From assembly GCA_012295275.1 (NCBI GenBank), contig CM022670.1:25601744-25665743 (forward strand): a stretch of 64,000 nucleotides of DNA, written 5' to 3'. Below are positions 1 through 13,936 of the stretch, in pieces. Numbering within the stretch: position 1 is the first letter of the stretch; the number at the start of each line of letters is the position of its first letter. The DNA comes from Chrysomallon squamiferum (Eukaryota > Mollusca > Gastropoda > Neomphalida > Peltospiridae). Under the pieces are notes generated by a model. That model was not told the DNA's origin. It saw only the letters and a list, made by a program, of their open reading frames with translations, and did not search any database. A program made the translations under genes and the position numbers.

Positions 1-2129
1 CTTTGAGATTTTTATGAAGCTAGAAGTTTTAATTTCATTTTCTTTTGCAGAGGCTACTTTTTTGTCAGTATAATTTAACACTGTTGTGTCAGAAATACTA
101 TTTTGCTTCATAAAGAGATGTTTCGTCATATATTTGCTGTTGAAAAAGATATATCTATAATTATTATAAAGTAAAAAACTATTTATTATCAATAATAACA
201 ATATGAAAGAGAAAACGAAAGGAATTCCTTTGGTCTGTACCATTTTCAGTTCATTTATTTAACAAAGACTGCAAGTTGTATTAATTTCAGTTTTTTTGTT
301 TTTCAGTAGTCCGTTAGTTTCCTCATTATCCGGTTTACAGCAGTCGAATCTGTAAAAAAAAAGAAAAAGGAAGTAATTTCTATAGAGGATTTTGTATTAT
401 AATGCGCTCACTTGTTTTTTTGTTAACATCATTTTCAGATTGATGTATAACTGCTGCTGTTTTATGACTACAATCAAATGTGAATTTAATAACAATAAGA
501 AAAACAACAACAACAACAACAACAACGATAATAATAATAATAATAATTATAAATAAAAATAAACAAATAAATAAATAAATAAGTAAATAAATAATTGTTC
601 TCTTTAACGAAAATAACACCCACATATATAGGTTTATTGGAAAGAAACTCCACTCTACTTTGTGTTGTATTAGACACTGGTTATATTCAACCAAAATATA
701 TATAAACGATGACTCGTTCTTAAAAGCAGGTCAAAGAATTAGTTTAATTCTATTATGGCACTGGCAGGCTTTCCACTCCTACACAAATAAGTTTTGTTAA
801 CAAATAGATGAGATTTGGTTTTGGTTCACGTGATTGGAAGGGGTTAAGGATCTAGTTGTGAACTGTTTGTGATCAGTTACTAAAGAAAATTAATGTGATA
901 ACGTTTGTGAATTTGTACAATTATAAAACTGTAACATGGTTTTTATTTTTTATTTTTCATTAAAATGAAGCATCTACACTATAAACATATTTTACACTAT
1001 AAAGAAATGTTTACATTGTATATAACAAAGTTCTGCATATATGTTATCATAAACGTATGTATTAATTGTATTTGATATTATAAAACAACATTTGTTATTC
1101 GTCACAGTTATGTACTGAAATTATGTGCTGATAAAAAAGCGCATTAGTGCACAAAATTCCATTTTTAAAGTTCGATTAAACAGCAGAAATAAATTTTTCA
1201 AATACGTATTATTTTCATAGAGCAAAAGAAGTTTCACAATGTGCATATGAAATGCAGAGGTCAGTAGAAGCACATTAAGAGGCAATTAGATATTTCTTTT
1301 GTGTTGTTAGAGAATAAATACACAAAAGACTGAGCTGATATCTCGTGTTCGTCTCGAGTAACTGAATTTTTTGAAAGCAGACTTTTACATCTTATTTTAT
1401 TTTTTAGTAGCTTTAAGCATTTTGGCTGACAAATATATCTTTCATAAATAAAAAAAAATAAAAAAGATAAAATACATTTGATAAATGCAGTTTAAATAAT
1501 TATTCTGCACTCCGTCCTTAGAGGCGTATCTTGTATGTGCAGCTATAGGAATCTATTAATACTAAACTATAAGACTAGTAGAGCGGCATTTTCAGTCTCG
1601 GTATTTCACTGTCAATCTTTTCTAATGGAAACAATCAGAAAGTGCATGGAAGTCTATATAATGTGTTAATCTATTGAATCATTTTACCTTCGTTGTTATT
1701 CCTGTTTTACGTACGTTTTCACTAAGCTAAATTTGCCATGCCAGTGTTACGATGAACAATATATCATATAAAGCAACAGGCAATATTTTCTCTTGAAATT
1801 TATTTCTTTCAATTTTTACAACCTAGGATAGGCCTGTTGATTTTGTTTTTTTACCATTAACGTTTAGGGAATATTTGTTGAGCGTTTATATATTTTATAT
1901 ATTTTTATTTTTTATGATGCCACTAAACATGAATTTTTTTTTTAAATCACTCGAATTTATATAATACATTTTTTTTTTGCTTTTTTTTTATTTATATATA
2001 CCAGTCAAACAAAGTCAATGGGGCGCATCTTTCTATATAATTGATTTTTCTCTTGTTTTTATTTAGTTTTATTATTATTATTATTGTTTTGGTATTATAA
2101 TTTGTTATTTATTTATATATTTAGTTGTT

Positions 2130-2430
2130 TTTATTGATTGTTTAAAAAGAGTATCTTAAATCTTGTAATGTACACTGGCCACGACATCATCATGCAGATG
2201 GTTCCTCTGAGTCATCAGTATTTCAAATACTGAAGTAAATTTAAATAAAATTATTTATTTATACAGTATATTTATATACGTATTTAAATGCATGTGCGTG
2301 TGCCTGTGCGTGTCTGAGTTTTTGTTATAATATTTAAACGTATTATTATGGCTTTATAAAACTGTAAGGCAAGGAATTAAAAACAATTATTTATTGTTTA
2401 ATAATGGCACGTGACCCTCATAGTTTATGG
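2130..2430 (+). repeat. Dispersed repeat, partial copy 1
   Basis: The stretch beginning with an 'agagtatcttaaatcttg' motif at about 2150, followed by a 'cactggccacgac' motif and 'gagtcatcagtatttcaaa', recurs at about 3358 and, more diverged, at about 12949. This copy continues to the 'aattatttattgtttaataatggca' segment near 2390-2410. No terminal inverted repeats or coding sequence were seen. Confidence 0.7.
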
Positions 2431-3344
2431 AATATTTGTGGACGTTTATATATTTTACATATTTTTATTTTTTATAATGCACTAAACTAGACTTAGTTTA
2501 GAAGAAAAAGAAATGATTCTTTGAACTGATTACGAAGAGTTGCTGGCTTGAACTTGGACAGAAGAATCTAATCACGTGATATAACAGCCAGAGAGTTTTT
2601 CTGTAACGTTACATAATTTATGCTATGCTAAATGCACAACAAGACACAAACGAGTACGCCTGTTTACGTATATGAATTTAGAAGAAAAAAAAAAAAGGTG
2701 TTTGTATTGATTACTAAGAGTATCTGGCTTGCAGAGAAGTTTGTAACCAGGCGATGTAACAACGACATAATTTTTTTTTTTTTTTTTTACAATTTGCATC
2801 ATGCGAGATGTTGCATATAATTTCAAACAACTTCAACCTTCTATTAAAGGCGACGTCTTTTATTATGTGAAGTGATTACTAATTGCATGAAAACTAAAAT
2901 AATATTTTTACTTTGTCATAAAATGTCGTTTATCCGCAACTAAATTTCCTTATGTTTTTGTTAGTATTCGTCTTTCGCTCTCTCTAGTTTCTTTCATGCT
3001 AAAGGTTAAGGAAACATTGTTGTATAAAACTAGGCTTTTAAGATTTTGTTGTTTTCTGTATGATACAATCTCAGGCAACAAGTCGATGATGTAGACATGT
3101 CAACAATGCCCGTAAAGATTAACTTATATATTATGTTGATTCTGTGATGTCCATTATTTTACTTTAAGTACGTAAAAATAATTTCTTTAGTAATCTTGTC
3201 GTCTTCATCCCTGTTAGCGATTCTTGATTTGCATTTAAAATTAAAATTAAATTTAAAAAAATAAAAAAATAAAAAAATAAATAAAGTAATTAAATGTAAA
3301 CAACAAATTACGATAAATGAATATATGTAACAACTTTGTATTAT

Positions 3345-3890
3345 CACATTGTTTAAAAAGAGTATCTTAAATCTTGTTATGTACACTGGCCACGACGTCA
3401 TTATGCAGGTGGTTTCTCAGAGTCATCAGTATTTCAAATACTAAAGTAAATTTAAATACGTATGTGAGTGCGTGTGCGTGTGTCTGTCTGAGTTTGTGTG
3501 ATAATATTTAAACGTATTATTGTGGCTTCATAAAACTTTAAGGAATTAAAAGCAATTATTTATTGTTAAATGATGGCAGGTGGCCAAGTATCTCGTATGT
3601 TATTTAAAGATTTTACTTACATTGATCTGGATTATGATCGGATTATTGATTGCATTCAAACAGGCAAACCGCAAGAAGGGTTCTTGTTCCTAAACCGCGC
3701 CACTGTCATTTCTCACTAACACATAAATGCTTATATGTAGTGTAGGCCAAACTACATCCTTATAAGCAGTGGACTATATTCTCACTCGTTGAGTTAAGTG
3801 TCCAATAATTAATTTTACTTCATTGATGGAATAATATATCCTGACAGCTGACACAAAAGTGGAATCTTCTGAATATTAAAACGGTTAGTA
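3345..3890 (+). repeat. Dispersed repeat, copy 2 (long form)
   Basis: Same family as the copy at 2.13 kb, but extended by about 300 bases containing the motifs 'ggttcttgttcctaa', 'ctaacacataaatgc' and 'ggactatattctcactcgt'. All of these recur in the same order at 13.2-13.5 kb. It is an interspersed non-coding element of about 550 bp with no visible gene. Confidence 0.7.
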
Positions 3891-3955
3891 CATCACAATA
3901 AAAATTCACACAAAAGGAAAATAGTAAGTAAAGCCTTCAACACGCGACACATACA

Positions 3956-4087
3956 CAGGCTGAGGATCCCGTATCCGAAATCCCGACATCCGAAAAGCTC
4001 CGAAATCCGAAACTTTTTACCGAGCAGCACAAATAATAATATCTTACAGTTTTCGGACCTTTTATCCAAAACAAAGGACCCTCAAAA
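3956..4087 (+). mobile_element. Tigger/pogo-like MITE end
   Basis: Begins CAGGCTGAGGATCCC and continues with repeated 'atccgaaat' motifs. Related ends occur at 19405 and 34032. From memory, pogo/Tigger DNA transposon ends begin CAG, carry ATCCGAAA repeats and insert at TA. Only one end is clear here. It is a non-autonomous remnant without a transposase frame. Confidence 0.5.
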
Positions 4088-5239
4088 TAAACAGAACAAC
4101 AACAACAACAACAACAACAACAATAATAATAATAATAATAATAACTTTTGTCGACTCTTATATGTAAAAATAAATGAGTCATTAAGAAAAAAAGAAAGAA
4201 AAGAACAACACAAAAAAGACAAAAAAGAACAAAACTGTACAACTGTAAACAAATCAAAGCACTTTTATGATAACAACAAAGGGTTGACTTCTTTTTTCAA
4301 TATCGGAGTTAGTTGTGTGCAAACAGATGAATGCCAAACCAAAGAAGAAAACTAGTCTTAAATTAACATTTTTAAAGGTAATTGCGCTGGCCCATGTTTC
4401 TCGAATTATTCTTCGTCCTTGAAAGATATTGATATGAACCATAATTAGAAATTTGAGATTATTGGTATCTGAACAAACATTACGATTATTTATGACATAG
4501 AGGGATTCAAGGGTCAGTGGGTATAAACTTCGTTTTGTTATTCGATGTAAGTCCCTGTTAGACTTCTCTTTTACTGCCTGAATGTTTTTGGTTTTATTTT
4601 CACAAGTTACTTTAATTTGAGAAAATGAAATAATTAATATGATTAGGTTACCTGGAAAGCAAATTGTGTTAATGGTTCATATTCTGTACGCATCATTATT
4701 GATAAATTTGCGGAAAGAGATCAATTTTCTTTCTTTTCATATGATTAGTTGTATATTTTACAATCACATAAAGATTTTTTTCACGGTAAGTTTTTAGTCC
4801 AAATGCACGCGAATACCTTTTTTATCTTTTTCTTTTTTATTTTTCTGTTTTCATTTTTATTACCTTTTGAAATAACATTATGAATTAAGCGTTTTTCATC
4901 GTTTCATTTTCGAGTAAGTTTCGAACGATTATGTAATTAATCTAAGAATCGTTTATCTGCTAAAGTAACGCATTGCATCTTTTGTTCGGTTATTAGTTTT
5001 TCATGAAATTTGATATGTCAGTGACACTGCTGTTATTCACTCTCTCCTGTGACCGTATACACATTTTAGCTCACCTATCGTGCTTCGTCAATAAGATTAC
5101 TTTACAACCTCACAGCACCCGTGGTTGACTAACTCTGTAAAGAAGCCGTCTACTGTTCCAGTTAATTGTTTGCTGCACGATGAATTTCTAAAATACTGTC
5201 TCCGCAAAAACATAAAGAAATCGACAATAACACCGGCAA

Positions 5240-5245
<6 letters not shown>

Positions 5246-5283
<38 letters not shown>

Positions 5284-5307
5284 TGTGTGTATCTGTGTGT
5301 GTGTGTG
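5246..5307 (+). repeat. (GT)n microsatellite
   Basis: Near-perfect GT dinucleotide run with a few interruptions. It produces spurious open frames on both strands. Confidence 0.9.
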
Positions 5308-7192
5308 ATAAATAATGTATATATTAAAGTATTTACGTACATACGAATATCTCTACGTGTATCTCTATGGGTGACTGTGTGTGTGAGCATGCATATGTCT
5401 GTGCAAGTCTTGTCTGTATTTATATATACGCGTGTATTCAAGCACTAACATAATAAGATCTTAATCAAAATCCTCTTTTATTTTTTGAACAATAAATTTA
5501 GTTACAGAAAAATATCTTTAATCAATAACTACTGATAAAATAAAATAATATAAAATTTAATGAAAATAAGAAAACAAAACTTTTATCAAAAAGCAGTTTA
5601 GGAAATTAGAAAATCTAAAACCTACCTCTATTTACAATTTTTTTCTATTAAATAAATTTCAGTGCGCACATGGGTTAGACTGTTCACACAAAAAACTGAA
5701 TGCGCCTGCGCAGGAAATGATTTTAAACCTAGGCGACAAAGCTGGAACGAAAGAATGCGAATAAATTTTATACCGACTGGTGAATATAGAATAGGTGATT
5801 AAAGAAAAAATAGTTCACTGGATTTAAATTATGTGCCCTAAATATAGATAGATAGATAGATAGATACACGTAAAAATATATATATCATCAACGTTCTGAT
5901 TTCTACCTCAGCTATAACCACCACCATCAGTACTAAAGCTACAATGATACGACTATCATTAATACTACTGTTCCTATTGCTATTACTGCTACAACTGTCA
6001 CCATTTATTTCTCAATGTGAAAGGTTTATTTTTATTTTTTCTTAAACGTTGATTACAATGTATAGTGTGCTACATTTAAATTACCTTCACACGACGCATG
6101 AATATAAATTGCTAAAGTTCTAAGTGCCTGTTAGTAATCCTGCAATAAATAAATCGACAATATTGTCAAGAGTTCTCACCTTTAACATAATAGCATTAAC
6201 TTTGAATATTTTACTTGTCACATGCTGTTGTCTAGGGACAGGCCGTGAGATAACGTTCTTCTATTATATTTTTTTCTTTTTCTTTTTTCTTTTCTGTGAA
6301 TAACACCTATGATAAATTTTTAACTGAGAATGTATTGCATTAACTTTAAACGATACTTTTTTTGTTTTGTTTTGGCAATGGATAAAGTGAATTAAGTAAA
6401 TTAAAAAAGAAGAAGAAAAAACTATTATAAGAAGAGCAGGCATTGATAATGTAAATAATAATAATATATTTAAGAAACATACAAATAGCAAAATAACATA
6501 TTTTCCTTCATTTAACCAAGACAGAAAGGTTTGTGTGCATATGTTAAGATTAATGTGTTCGTATGTTTGTGTGTTCATGTATGTTCTTATATATATGTGT
6601 GTGTGAATGTGCCTGTATTTGTGTATGTGTTCAAGTAAATACATACAAGTCTGTCTGCATGTTCAAAGAAATATGTTCATATGTGTTCGTCTGTTCATCT
6701 GTGTTTTTATGTGTTTATGTTTTCAGATAGATATGTTCATATACATTTGTTGTTGGTAACAAGTATTTGAAATCTTGCAGCGAAAGCTCTCATTGCATAC
6801 AGCGTTACAGAATGCAATACTTACAAACCAACAAATAGCAAACAATCACCTCTTACTGACGCCGCCACTCACAGTTTTACTGTAGGCCTACTAATTAATT
6901 ATTAACTCATTAATTATCTTTATAGTCCATGATAATAAAGAACTGTTAGAAGTACGTTAACATAATGGTTTTTCATTAAAATATTAATATAGAGCAACAG
7001 GAAGAATCATTTGACTAATGTTTATTTGATGTTTTATTTGATATAAAGGAGTGTGAATAGACAGAACAATGCGAGTCTTTTGTTGGGAATCTAATCGTAT
7101 AGAAAATAATAATCTGAAAAATCAGCGAACTGAATTTAAATTCATGTTTCGGCGAAATTAAAACACATATATATCTATATATAGAAAATAAT

Positions 7193-10100
7193 ATGTTGAT
7201 GCTTTGTCGAGATATCATTTCAATGTTACTTCTTATGATGTCTTTAACCCAGAAGCATCTTTGCTACACGCAGAATTCGTCCACTTTGAGGGATCCGATT
7301 GTTGGTGATCAGAATGAAGTTATCCTTGATCTAAATTTGTTTGGCTCTTCTCTGTTTCGGGATGTGGCTCTTGACTTCGATGATTTCGATTCACAAATTG
7401 CAGCATTAGATGGCACATACTGCGGCAATCTGTGCGAACTGATCTACGACCAGGCACCAAAATACAACATTGCTGTCTGTGAAAAATGTAACTGCGATAA
7501 GGACTGTGAAATATTCGGAGACTGCTGTCCAGATCTAGTTTTACTGCAAAATCGTAGTCAGACGAAAAGTAACATGAAATGCATGTCAGGTTCCATGCTA
7601 GACGATTCATACGCAATGTTCTATAAGATGGTCAATTCGTGTCCTGAATTTGCTCAGCAAAGTAATAAAGATCTTTGTTCCAACAGAAAAATTAAAGACT
7701 GGACCTCGGTCAATCCCGTTACCAGTGTTTCTACCAGAATTACTTATAGTAATATCTACTGTGCATTGTGTAATGATGACGAACATGTCCTAAAGTGGAA
7801 GACAGAGATATTCTGTGAAGCAAATTCAACAGCGTTTAAGGAACCATCTTCTATAGAAAACTTACTCAGAAAAGCGTTACTCGACCCTGGCTGTATTGTT
7901 TCATTTAAATTACATGGCTATGGTAGAGAGTGTACTGAAGTCGACAGGCTTTTAGTTAAAGAATGCAACGTAAGTGGCTCTTGGAGGACGTACGACAGTA
8001 AAGTAGAGGCGGCTTGTCGTAAATATCGTAATATAGTGCATGGCAAGTACTGGAACGTCTTCTGCTATTTCTGCAACAGTGGAAAATCCTGGGAAAGTAT
8101 TATTGCGGAATTAAACGTTTTTTATGCACCCGGAATACGAGTTGGGCTGATGGCCCTCTTTGAAGTAGACGACAAGTGGAAAACATCAGCGCAGCCTCTG
8201 AATACATCACAGTGTTCCACGGGGAATATATTTAACAATTACAAGGTATATTAAATTTCGCTACAATTTCAAGGTGTCCAGAAATATCGATATGGACATA
8301 ATTAAATGCCACAATATCGATTTGAAATCTTAATTTATTTTGTCTATTTGTTTAAAGTTTTTTTTCTACGTTATAAATAGACTAGAATTAAGCGGATGTT
8401 TGAAAAAATTGTGAATACGCTTTTTACTAGAAGATGTTAAACAAATGATTCGAATTAATTAGTGTTCAGTAACAAAAATTAAATTAAACTATTTTATAAT
8501 TAATGAGTGAGGAGATGAAATGGATGGTAATGAATTGTATCCTTTTGTACTTTCAATAAGATAAAAAACGACAATCGTGCATTTCTCTTTTATTTTGTAA
8601 TTTTCATATAAACACCATCTCCCTCGTTAGATTTTGTAGTGCTCACGTTTTAAAATCCAAAATGTCAAGAAACAATTTTATTTGCATTGTCTTCATTCAC
8701 AAGGATAAAATTATTTATACAGTCCACATTACTGTTTACACAACTGCACTTTATATACTGTTTTCATTTAAAAATTTGACGTAAATTATTTTGAAATGAT
8801 TTCAGAAAACCTGCATTCCCGTTGGCTGCTCTTTTGAAAAGAAATTGAATGGACTCGCTTGTTCCAGCATATTAAAGATGACTAACATATTTGGCTACAG
8901 ACTGTGTCTTCTGGTGAACATTGTTCCAGAGTCTCCACTTGACGCGTTTGATGCATTTCTGATATCAGCTAAGATATCTGAATCAGTACGAAACGTTATT
9001 CCTTATAACGCGCAAAGTCCTAACATAAGTCTGACAATATTGGATATAAGAAACTGCAAAGGGCAAGATCTGCGAATACTGTTGAAGTTGAAGATGTTCT
9101 TATTTCCAACAGTGGCAACTGACCGAGAAGTGTTTGAGAAAATATTAATTAATATGACTGTAAATGCGAAAGAAGAATTACGTCAGTATTACAATTCATC
9201 AACAATCACTGTGTATCCTTGTTATTATAAAATCGAAAACCCCAGTTTAACGTGCGTAGATTCGTTTAGAGGCATGAACAACGTATTCCAGCTTCGCATT
9301 CGAGAAGGGTACGAAAATCAGATTGATATTTTATACATACTGGATATTAATTCACTACTTATTTGTCCTTTCATTACGCTGAACGATGACGAGGTCATTG
9401 TGCCTTCGTTAGACCTAAACACTTCCACTCTCACACTCAGTCTTCGTTTCAAAACTAGCGAATCGACAGTGGAAAGCATGAACTATGTGATTTATAACAA
9501 GACATCGGTCAAAATGTGTGTAGACAGCTATCCCGATTTAAAACAATACATAGAGCGTACTCAACCACAGACTTTATCTGTAGTAGACATAATAAGTCTG
9601 ATTTGCATGTACCTATCTTTACTATGTCTGCTTCTGTCTCTCTCTCTCTACTGCTTCATCCAAAAACTAAGAACCTCGTGTGGTGTGTTAAACATGGGTC
9701 TCATAATGACACTGTTTGTTGCACACATTTTGTTTCAGTTTGCTTCGGAAGAAACTGATTTATTTGCTCTATGCACTGCTATCGGAATGTTGCAGCACTT
9801 TTTTTGGCTCGCTTCTGTCTGGTGGATGAATGCTATAACTGTTAATCTGTTTTACACACTCTGGTTCCCTTTTCATTCCTTAATCATAGTCCAAGCAGTT
9901 AAAAAGATGTTTGCAATATCTGCGCTGTATTCATACGGCTGTTCTGCACTAGTCGTTGGTGCTACTGTTGTAGGCAACATGATAGTATTTGGCGATACTG
10001 GCTATGTAACAGATATCTGTTATCTGAAGCGTGATAGTTCTAGAAAGTACGCCTTGTGTCTTCCAATAGGCATTTTGGTGTTCGGTAACATTATTCTGTT

Positions 10101-10419
10101 TGTTATCACTATCTGGAAACAGCGAAGCCGTAAATCGGTTGGAAGCTCAAGAGAGCACAACATTAGCATGCTGGCTTGTATTAAACTCTCGGTTGTTACT
10201 GGTTTGTCCTGGGTATTTGCTTATCTCTATTTATCTACTAAGTGGGTCCCGTTCTCTGCAGCTTTTTCTATTCTTGTCAATTCACAAGGTATTCTTCTCT
10301 TTGTTGCCTTCTTTGTTAACAGCCGGGTCTGGGGTCTGGTCAGAGAAAAGTGTACACAAAAGTCAAATGATCAGACATTAACGAGATCGACATCTAATGC
10401 AGTCAACACCCGGGTTTGA
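7193..10419 (+). CDS. Somatomedin-B domain seven-transmembrane receptor (secretin/adhesion/Methuselah-like)
   Basis: Two coding exons, 7193-8245 and 8806-10419, joined in phase 0 (donor AAG|gtatat, acceptor ttcag|AAA), giving about 888 residues. A hydrophobic leader is followed at residues 77-112 by eight cysteines in the somatomedin-B arrangement (C77, C81, C96, C99, C101, C105 and the pair C111-C112). A long cysteine-rich, N-glycosylation-rich ectodomain follows, then seven hydrophobic segments at roughly residues 607-858 and a short tail. The TM3 region (HFFWLASVWWMN) and TM6-7 resemble class B/adhesion receptors. A clear GPS autoproteolysis motif (Cys pair plus H-L-T/S) is not visible before TM1. 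The family is recognised; the ligand is unknown. Related SMB-7TM receptors are, as I recall, expanded in molluscs. The start chosen is the first ATG giving a leader peptide; a TATA-like stretch lies just upstream (about 7168-7183). Likely a plasma-membrane G-protein-coupled receptor. Confidence 0.85.
8246..8805 (+). other. Intron of the SMB-7TM receptor
   Basis: AT-rich 560-base intron bounded by gtatat and ttcag. Both flanking exons stay in the same phase. Nothing else recognised in it. Confidence 0.8.
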
Positions 10420-11743
10420 TTATCAATCTCTAACAACACCTCTAACACTCGCAACATATATTTCATGTTAACTGTCCTCTTGTTCAAGAAATTACGTAAT
10501 TTTGCTTACACTTACACCGTAATGCTCGGCTTTATTCATTCAATGAAATGAGCGTTCCCTCCCAAAAGACAGACTTCCTATAATCAGACATGCCATTTGA
10601 TAGACAAAACTCTTTATTGTGTTATGTAATGTATTCTGTACAGCCCTTACAGCTTTAGTGGTACTACTCCAGTCTGTTCAGCAAGTTACGCTGCAGTCGA
10701 ACAGCAGTGTTAATCAGTTAGTTGACTGACTTTACCACAGTGTTGTTTTATATTGCACCTTTTTAAAGTGTTTCTCATATCTACTGATTTCATACAAGCA
10801 ACAGCAAGAGCCCAATTATAATCTGGTAAATGCAGTTAATAAATCTACAAATAAATCTATAAATAAATCTAATTTTATAGAATTTTGTTCTGTGATCTGT
10901 ATTTAGTCGTATCAGACTGTTCCCTTATTTATGACCTGTATTATTCAAGGTAAACCGCAGGTCATTAGTAATACGCTCAAAAGTGTCTTATGGCGTTTTA
11001 ATGCGTCTGCATTATGGGACATCTGTCTTTTGGAAGGGATGCACTAGTTGAACAAAAAATAGAACATTAATATGAAGGGAAACAATCCTGACTATTAGCT
11101 GCAGTATTTGTGTTTAGATTATTTTAGAAAGAGTATTATATACCTTGACAGAAAGACGGCAAGTAGAAAACCTCTTTCTTTCTTAACAATACACATACGG
11201 TATTTTATGAAGAATACATACTGTGAAACATATCTTCACTGTCGTAAATGTTACGTTTTAAATGTATGTATCGTTAGTTTCGCCAGTTTGTTTCGTTCGT
11301 TTGTTTCTAGTCCATTATATATCTGTATTACACATGAACTATTATTTTACTAATCGTGATGGTGTGAAGCATCTGTATGTTCAGTTTGTGTGCATATGTT
11401 TGTTGCGTTTGTGTGTATGTGTATATATGTATGTCGAGTTTTTTGTATATGTATGTGTGTGCATGTGTGTTTATGTGGAGTTTGTGTTAGGATTTATCTG
11501 GATTTATTATTATACCTACATGTGTGTGTGTATGAGTGTCATTCAGCTCATGGATCAGTACATCCATGATACAGTCTAATAATGTTTTACTACAACATAT
11601 GACTTCAAACCTTTTCTTTAATCGCATAATAAGCTACAGGTTATTAGTGCGGATTCATCGGTTATATTCAATTGACCATATAACTGGATTAGTTTATGGG
11701 TCAGATATTATAATGTTTCCCCGACCCTGATTTTTAATTCAGT

Positions 11744-11798
11744 ATGTGTGTGTGTGTATGTGTGTGTTTGTAAGTATGTATGTATGTATGTATGTATG

Positions 11799-11848
<50 letters not shown>
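11744..11848 (+). repeat. Compound (GT)n-(GTAT)n-(TA)n microsatellite
   Basis: GT repeats pass into GTAT tetranucleotides and then a TA run of about 40 bases. Confidence 0.9.
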
Positions 11849-11852
<4 letters not shown>

Positions 11853-12929
11853 CGAAACCTAGTTCGACGCTTAAAATAATAGATTAATAAAACTGAAAGG
11901 ATGATATCTGAAGTGTGAACTGATATTTTGATTAATCCTAATTCAGAATAATATATCACTCAGTGCACAGTACCTCACGCCATGAATCAGATGTATCACA
12001 GATTAAAATAATAAGTATTTTTATTTATTTTTTTTAAACGTTTATTTCAATGTAATAAACATAGAAAAAAGCTGATATAATTCTAGAATGAAATACATGT
12101 TTTAAATAACCTTTTTATCTGTTTCCATTTTTAAAAAAAAGAAAAATAAAGAGACTAACAACGAATCATCTGTCTACTTAGATTTTTAGAAGTGTTTTAC
12201 TTGAAATTAATGTCGCACAATATTTGTTAATATGAATGTCGTATATATTATAACTCACTTGTTCCGTTTTCTTTTTTCTTAGTGTATTGTGATGGTTACC
12301 GTTAGTTACTATCTCGAAAAGTCATTTGCACTTTTACTCAAATGTCCATTAATTTTTCAGCTTTCTGTAAAATGTCACGTTTTGCAATTTATTTTATTAT
12401 CTGACTTAATAACTTAACGCATAAATAAACAAGATAAAGGTCTAGCTTGCTTTTTCATTTTTTGTTCTGTTTTGTTGAAAATTCTATACATAAAGTAATC
12501 AGTATGTGGTCTTCTAGTATTAATCTTTGTTATAAAATGTCCTTTGACTCGCAGTTTAATACATTTCTCTTCCTCATTTATAATGTCGTTTGTTCTTAGG
12601 GTCGAAGAAGACTTAGGTTTTAGATTTTTTTTCTTTTTCAGAAAAATAATGTTAAAAACAAAAATAAAATAAAATAAAATAAAATAAAACAAGTAATAAA
12701 ACGAATAAATAAAGTAATTAAACAAATAAAACAAGTAATAAAACGAATAAATAAAGTAATTAAACAAGAATATAATAATAATATAATAAAATCAGTGTTA
12801 GAACGACATCTGCAGTTCCAAAATTTCCCCGCGTCTTTCAGCTGTAAATAATGATGTCCACGCTGTTCATATTAAATTATTAATTACATAATTATGACGA
12901 GAAAAAGGTTTTCAAAAAATTATTCATTA

Positions 12930-13515
12930 TCGTATTATTTAAAATGAGTATCTTACAACTTATAATATGCACTGGCCATGAAGTCATCATGCAAATGGTT
13001 TCTCTGAGTTATCAGTATTCCATATAATAATGAGAATTTGAAAGAAAATTGTTTATGTACAGCAAAAGTTTATAGTTAGATAGATAGATAGATAGATAGA
13101 CAGTTGGATACATAAATAAGATATAGATATCGATACATAGTATTATGGCTTCATAAAACGCTTTATCGTAAGGAATTAAAATTAATTATTTATTATTAGA
13201 TGATGGCGGACCGTCATTTGTTTATCTGTGTATTATGTAAAGACTTTACTTACATTTTGTGACAGAACTGGATTTGGATCGGATCAGTGACTGCACACAA
13301 ATTGGCCAACAGCAAGTAGGGTTCTTGTTCCTAAGCCGCGTCACTGTGATTTCTCGCTAACACATAAATGCATATATGTAGTGTAGGCCAAGCTATATCC
13401 TTATAACGCACTGGACTATATTCTCACTCGTAGAGTTAATTGTTTAATAACTAGTTTTGCTTATGTGATGGAATAAAGTATCCCGACTGTTGATACAGAA
13501 GTGGAATGAATTTAT
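12930..13515 (+). repeat. Dispersed repeat, copy 3 (long form, diverged)
   Basis: Carries the same ordered motifs as the 3.35-3.89 kb copy: 'gagtatctta', 'cactggccatga', 'tcatcatgcaaatggtttctc', then 'gggttcttgttcctaa', 'ctaacacataaatgc', 'tggactatattctcactcgt', 'gatggaataa'. It is interrupted by a GATA microsatellite at about 13077-13101. No coding capacity. Confidence 0.7.
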
Positions 13516-13936
13516 AACGGTCAGTATGTCGTAACAAAAATGTGTTCAAAGACGAAATAGTAAAGTCCATAACACACACATACACACAACGTCTTGATAT
13601 AATAATTATTATAATCAATATTTTCGGAATAAAACGTGTATGTATGTATGTACGTATGTGTGTGTGTGTGTGTGTGTGTTTGAGTGTATATAAGCAGATT
13701 GATAATATGAATTGTTATAACAGATTATGATTTACAAGAAAATGACGACATTGTCAAAAGGTAACCTTGCATATATTCAGTGGACTTTAATTAACACTGT
13801 AAACATATTCATACTTATTACTGGTTCAGTTTTAAATATCTTACCATTGTTTAAATGCTGCAGAATTGTAAAAGTATTATATATTCCAAATATGGAGGGC
13901 AAAACTATTATCAAAATAAAATTGTAATGACCCTAG

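Larger units (their letters stand above)
1..7150. other. AT-rich intergenic region, no gene recognised
   Basis: No convincing coding exon is visible on either strand. The open frames here are made of simple repeats (for example CAA/TAA triplets near 505-570 and 4098-4143, GT dinucleotides at 5246-5307) and lack codon structure or homologous motifs. The region holds dispersed repeat copies near 2.1, 3.3 and 3.96 kb, listed separately. The final 30 bases contain TATA-like runs that could serve the receptor gene downstream. Confidence 0.6.
10420..13936. other. Intergenic region with possible receptor 3' UTR
   Basis: AATAAA motifs at 10838-10843 and just after are plausible polyadenylation signals for the receptor. 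The rest is AT-rich, with GT, TA and GTAT/GATA microsatellites (11744-11848, 13077-13101, 13655-13680) and the third dispersed-repeat copy at 12.93 kb. Open frames here are low complexity. A noncoding 5' exon of the LRR gene could lie in the last part, but I cannot place it. Confidence 0.55.
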
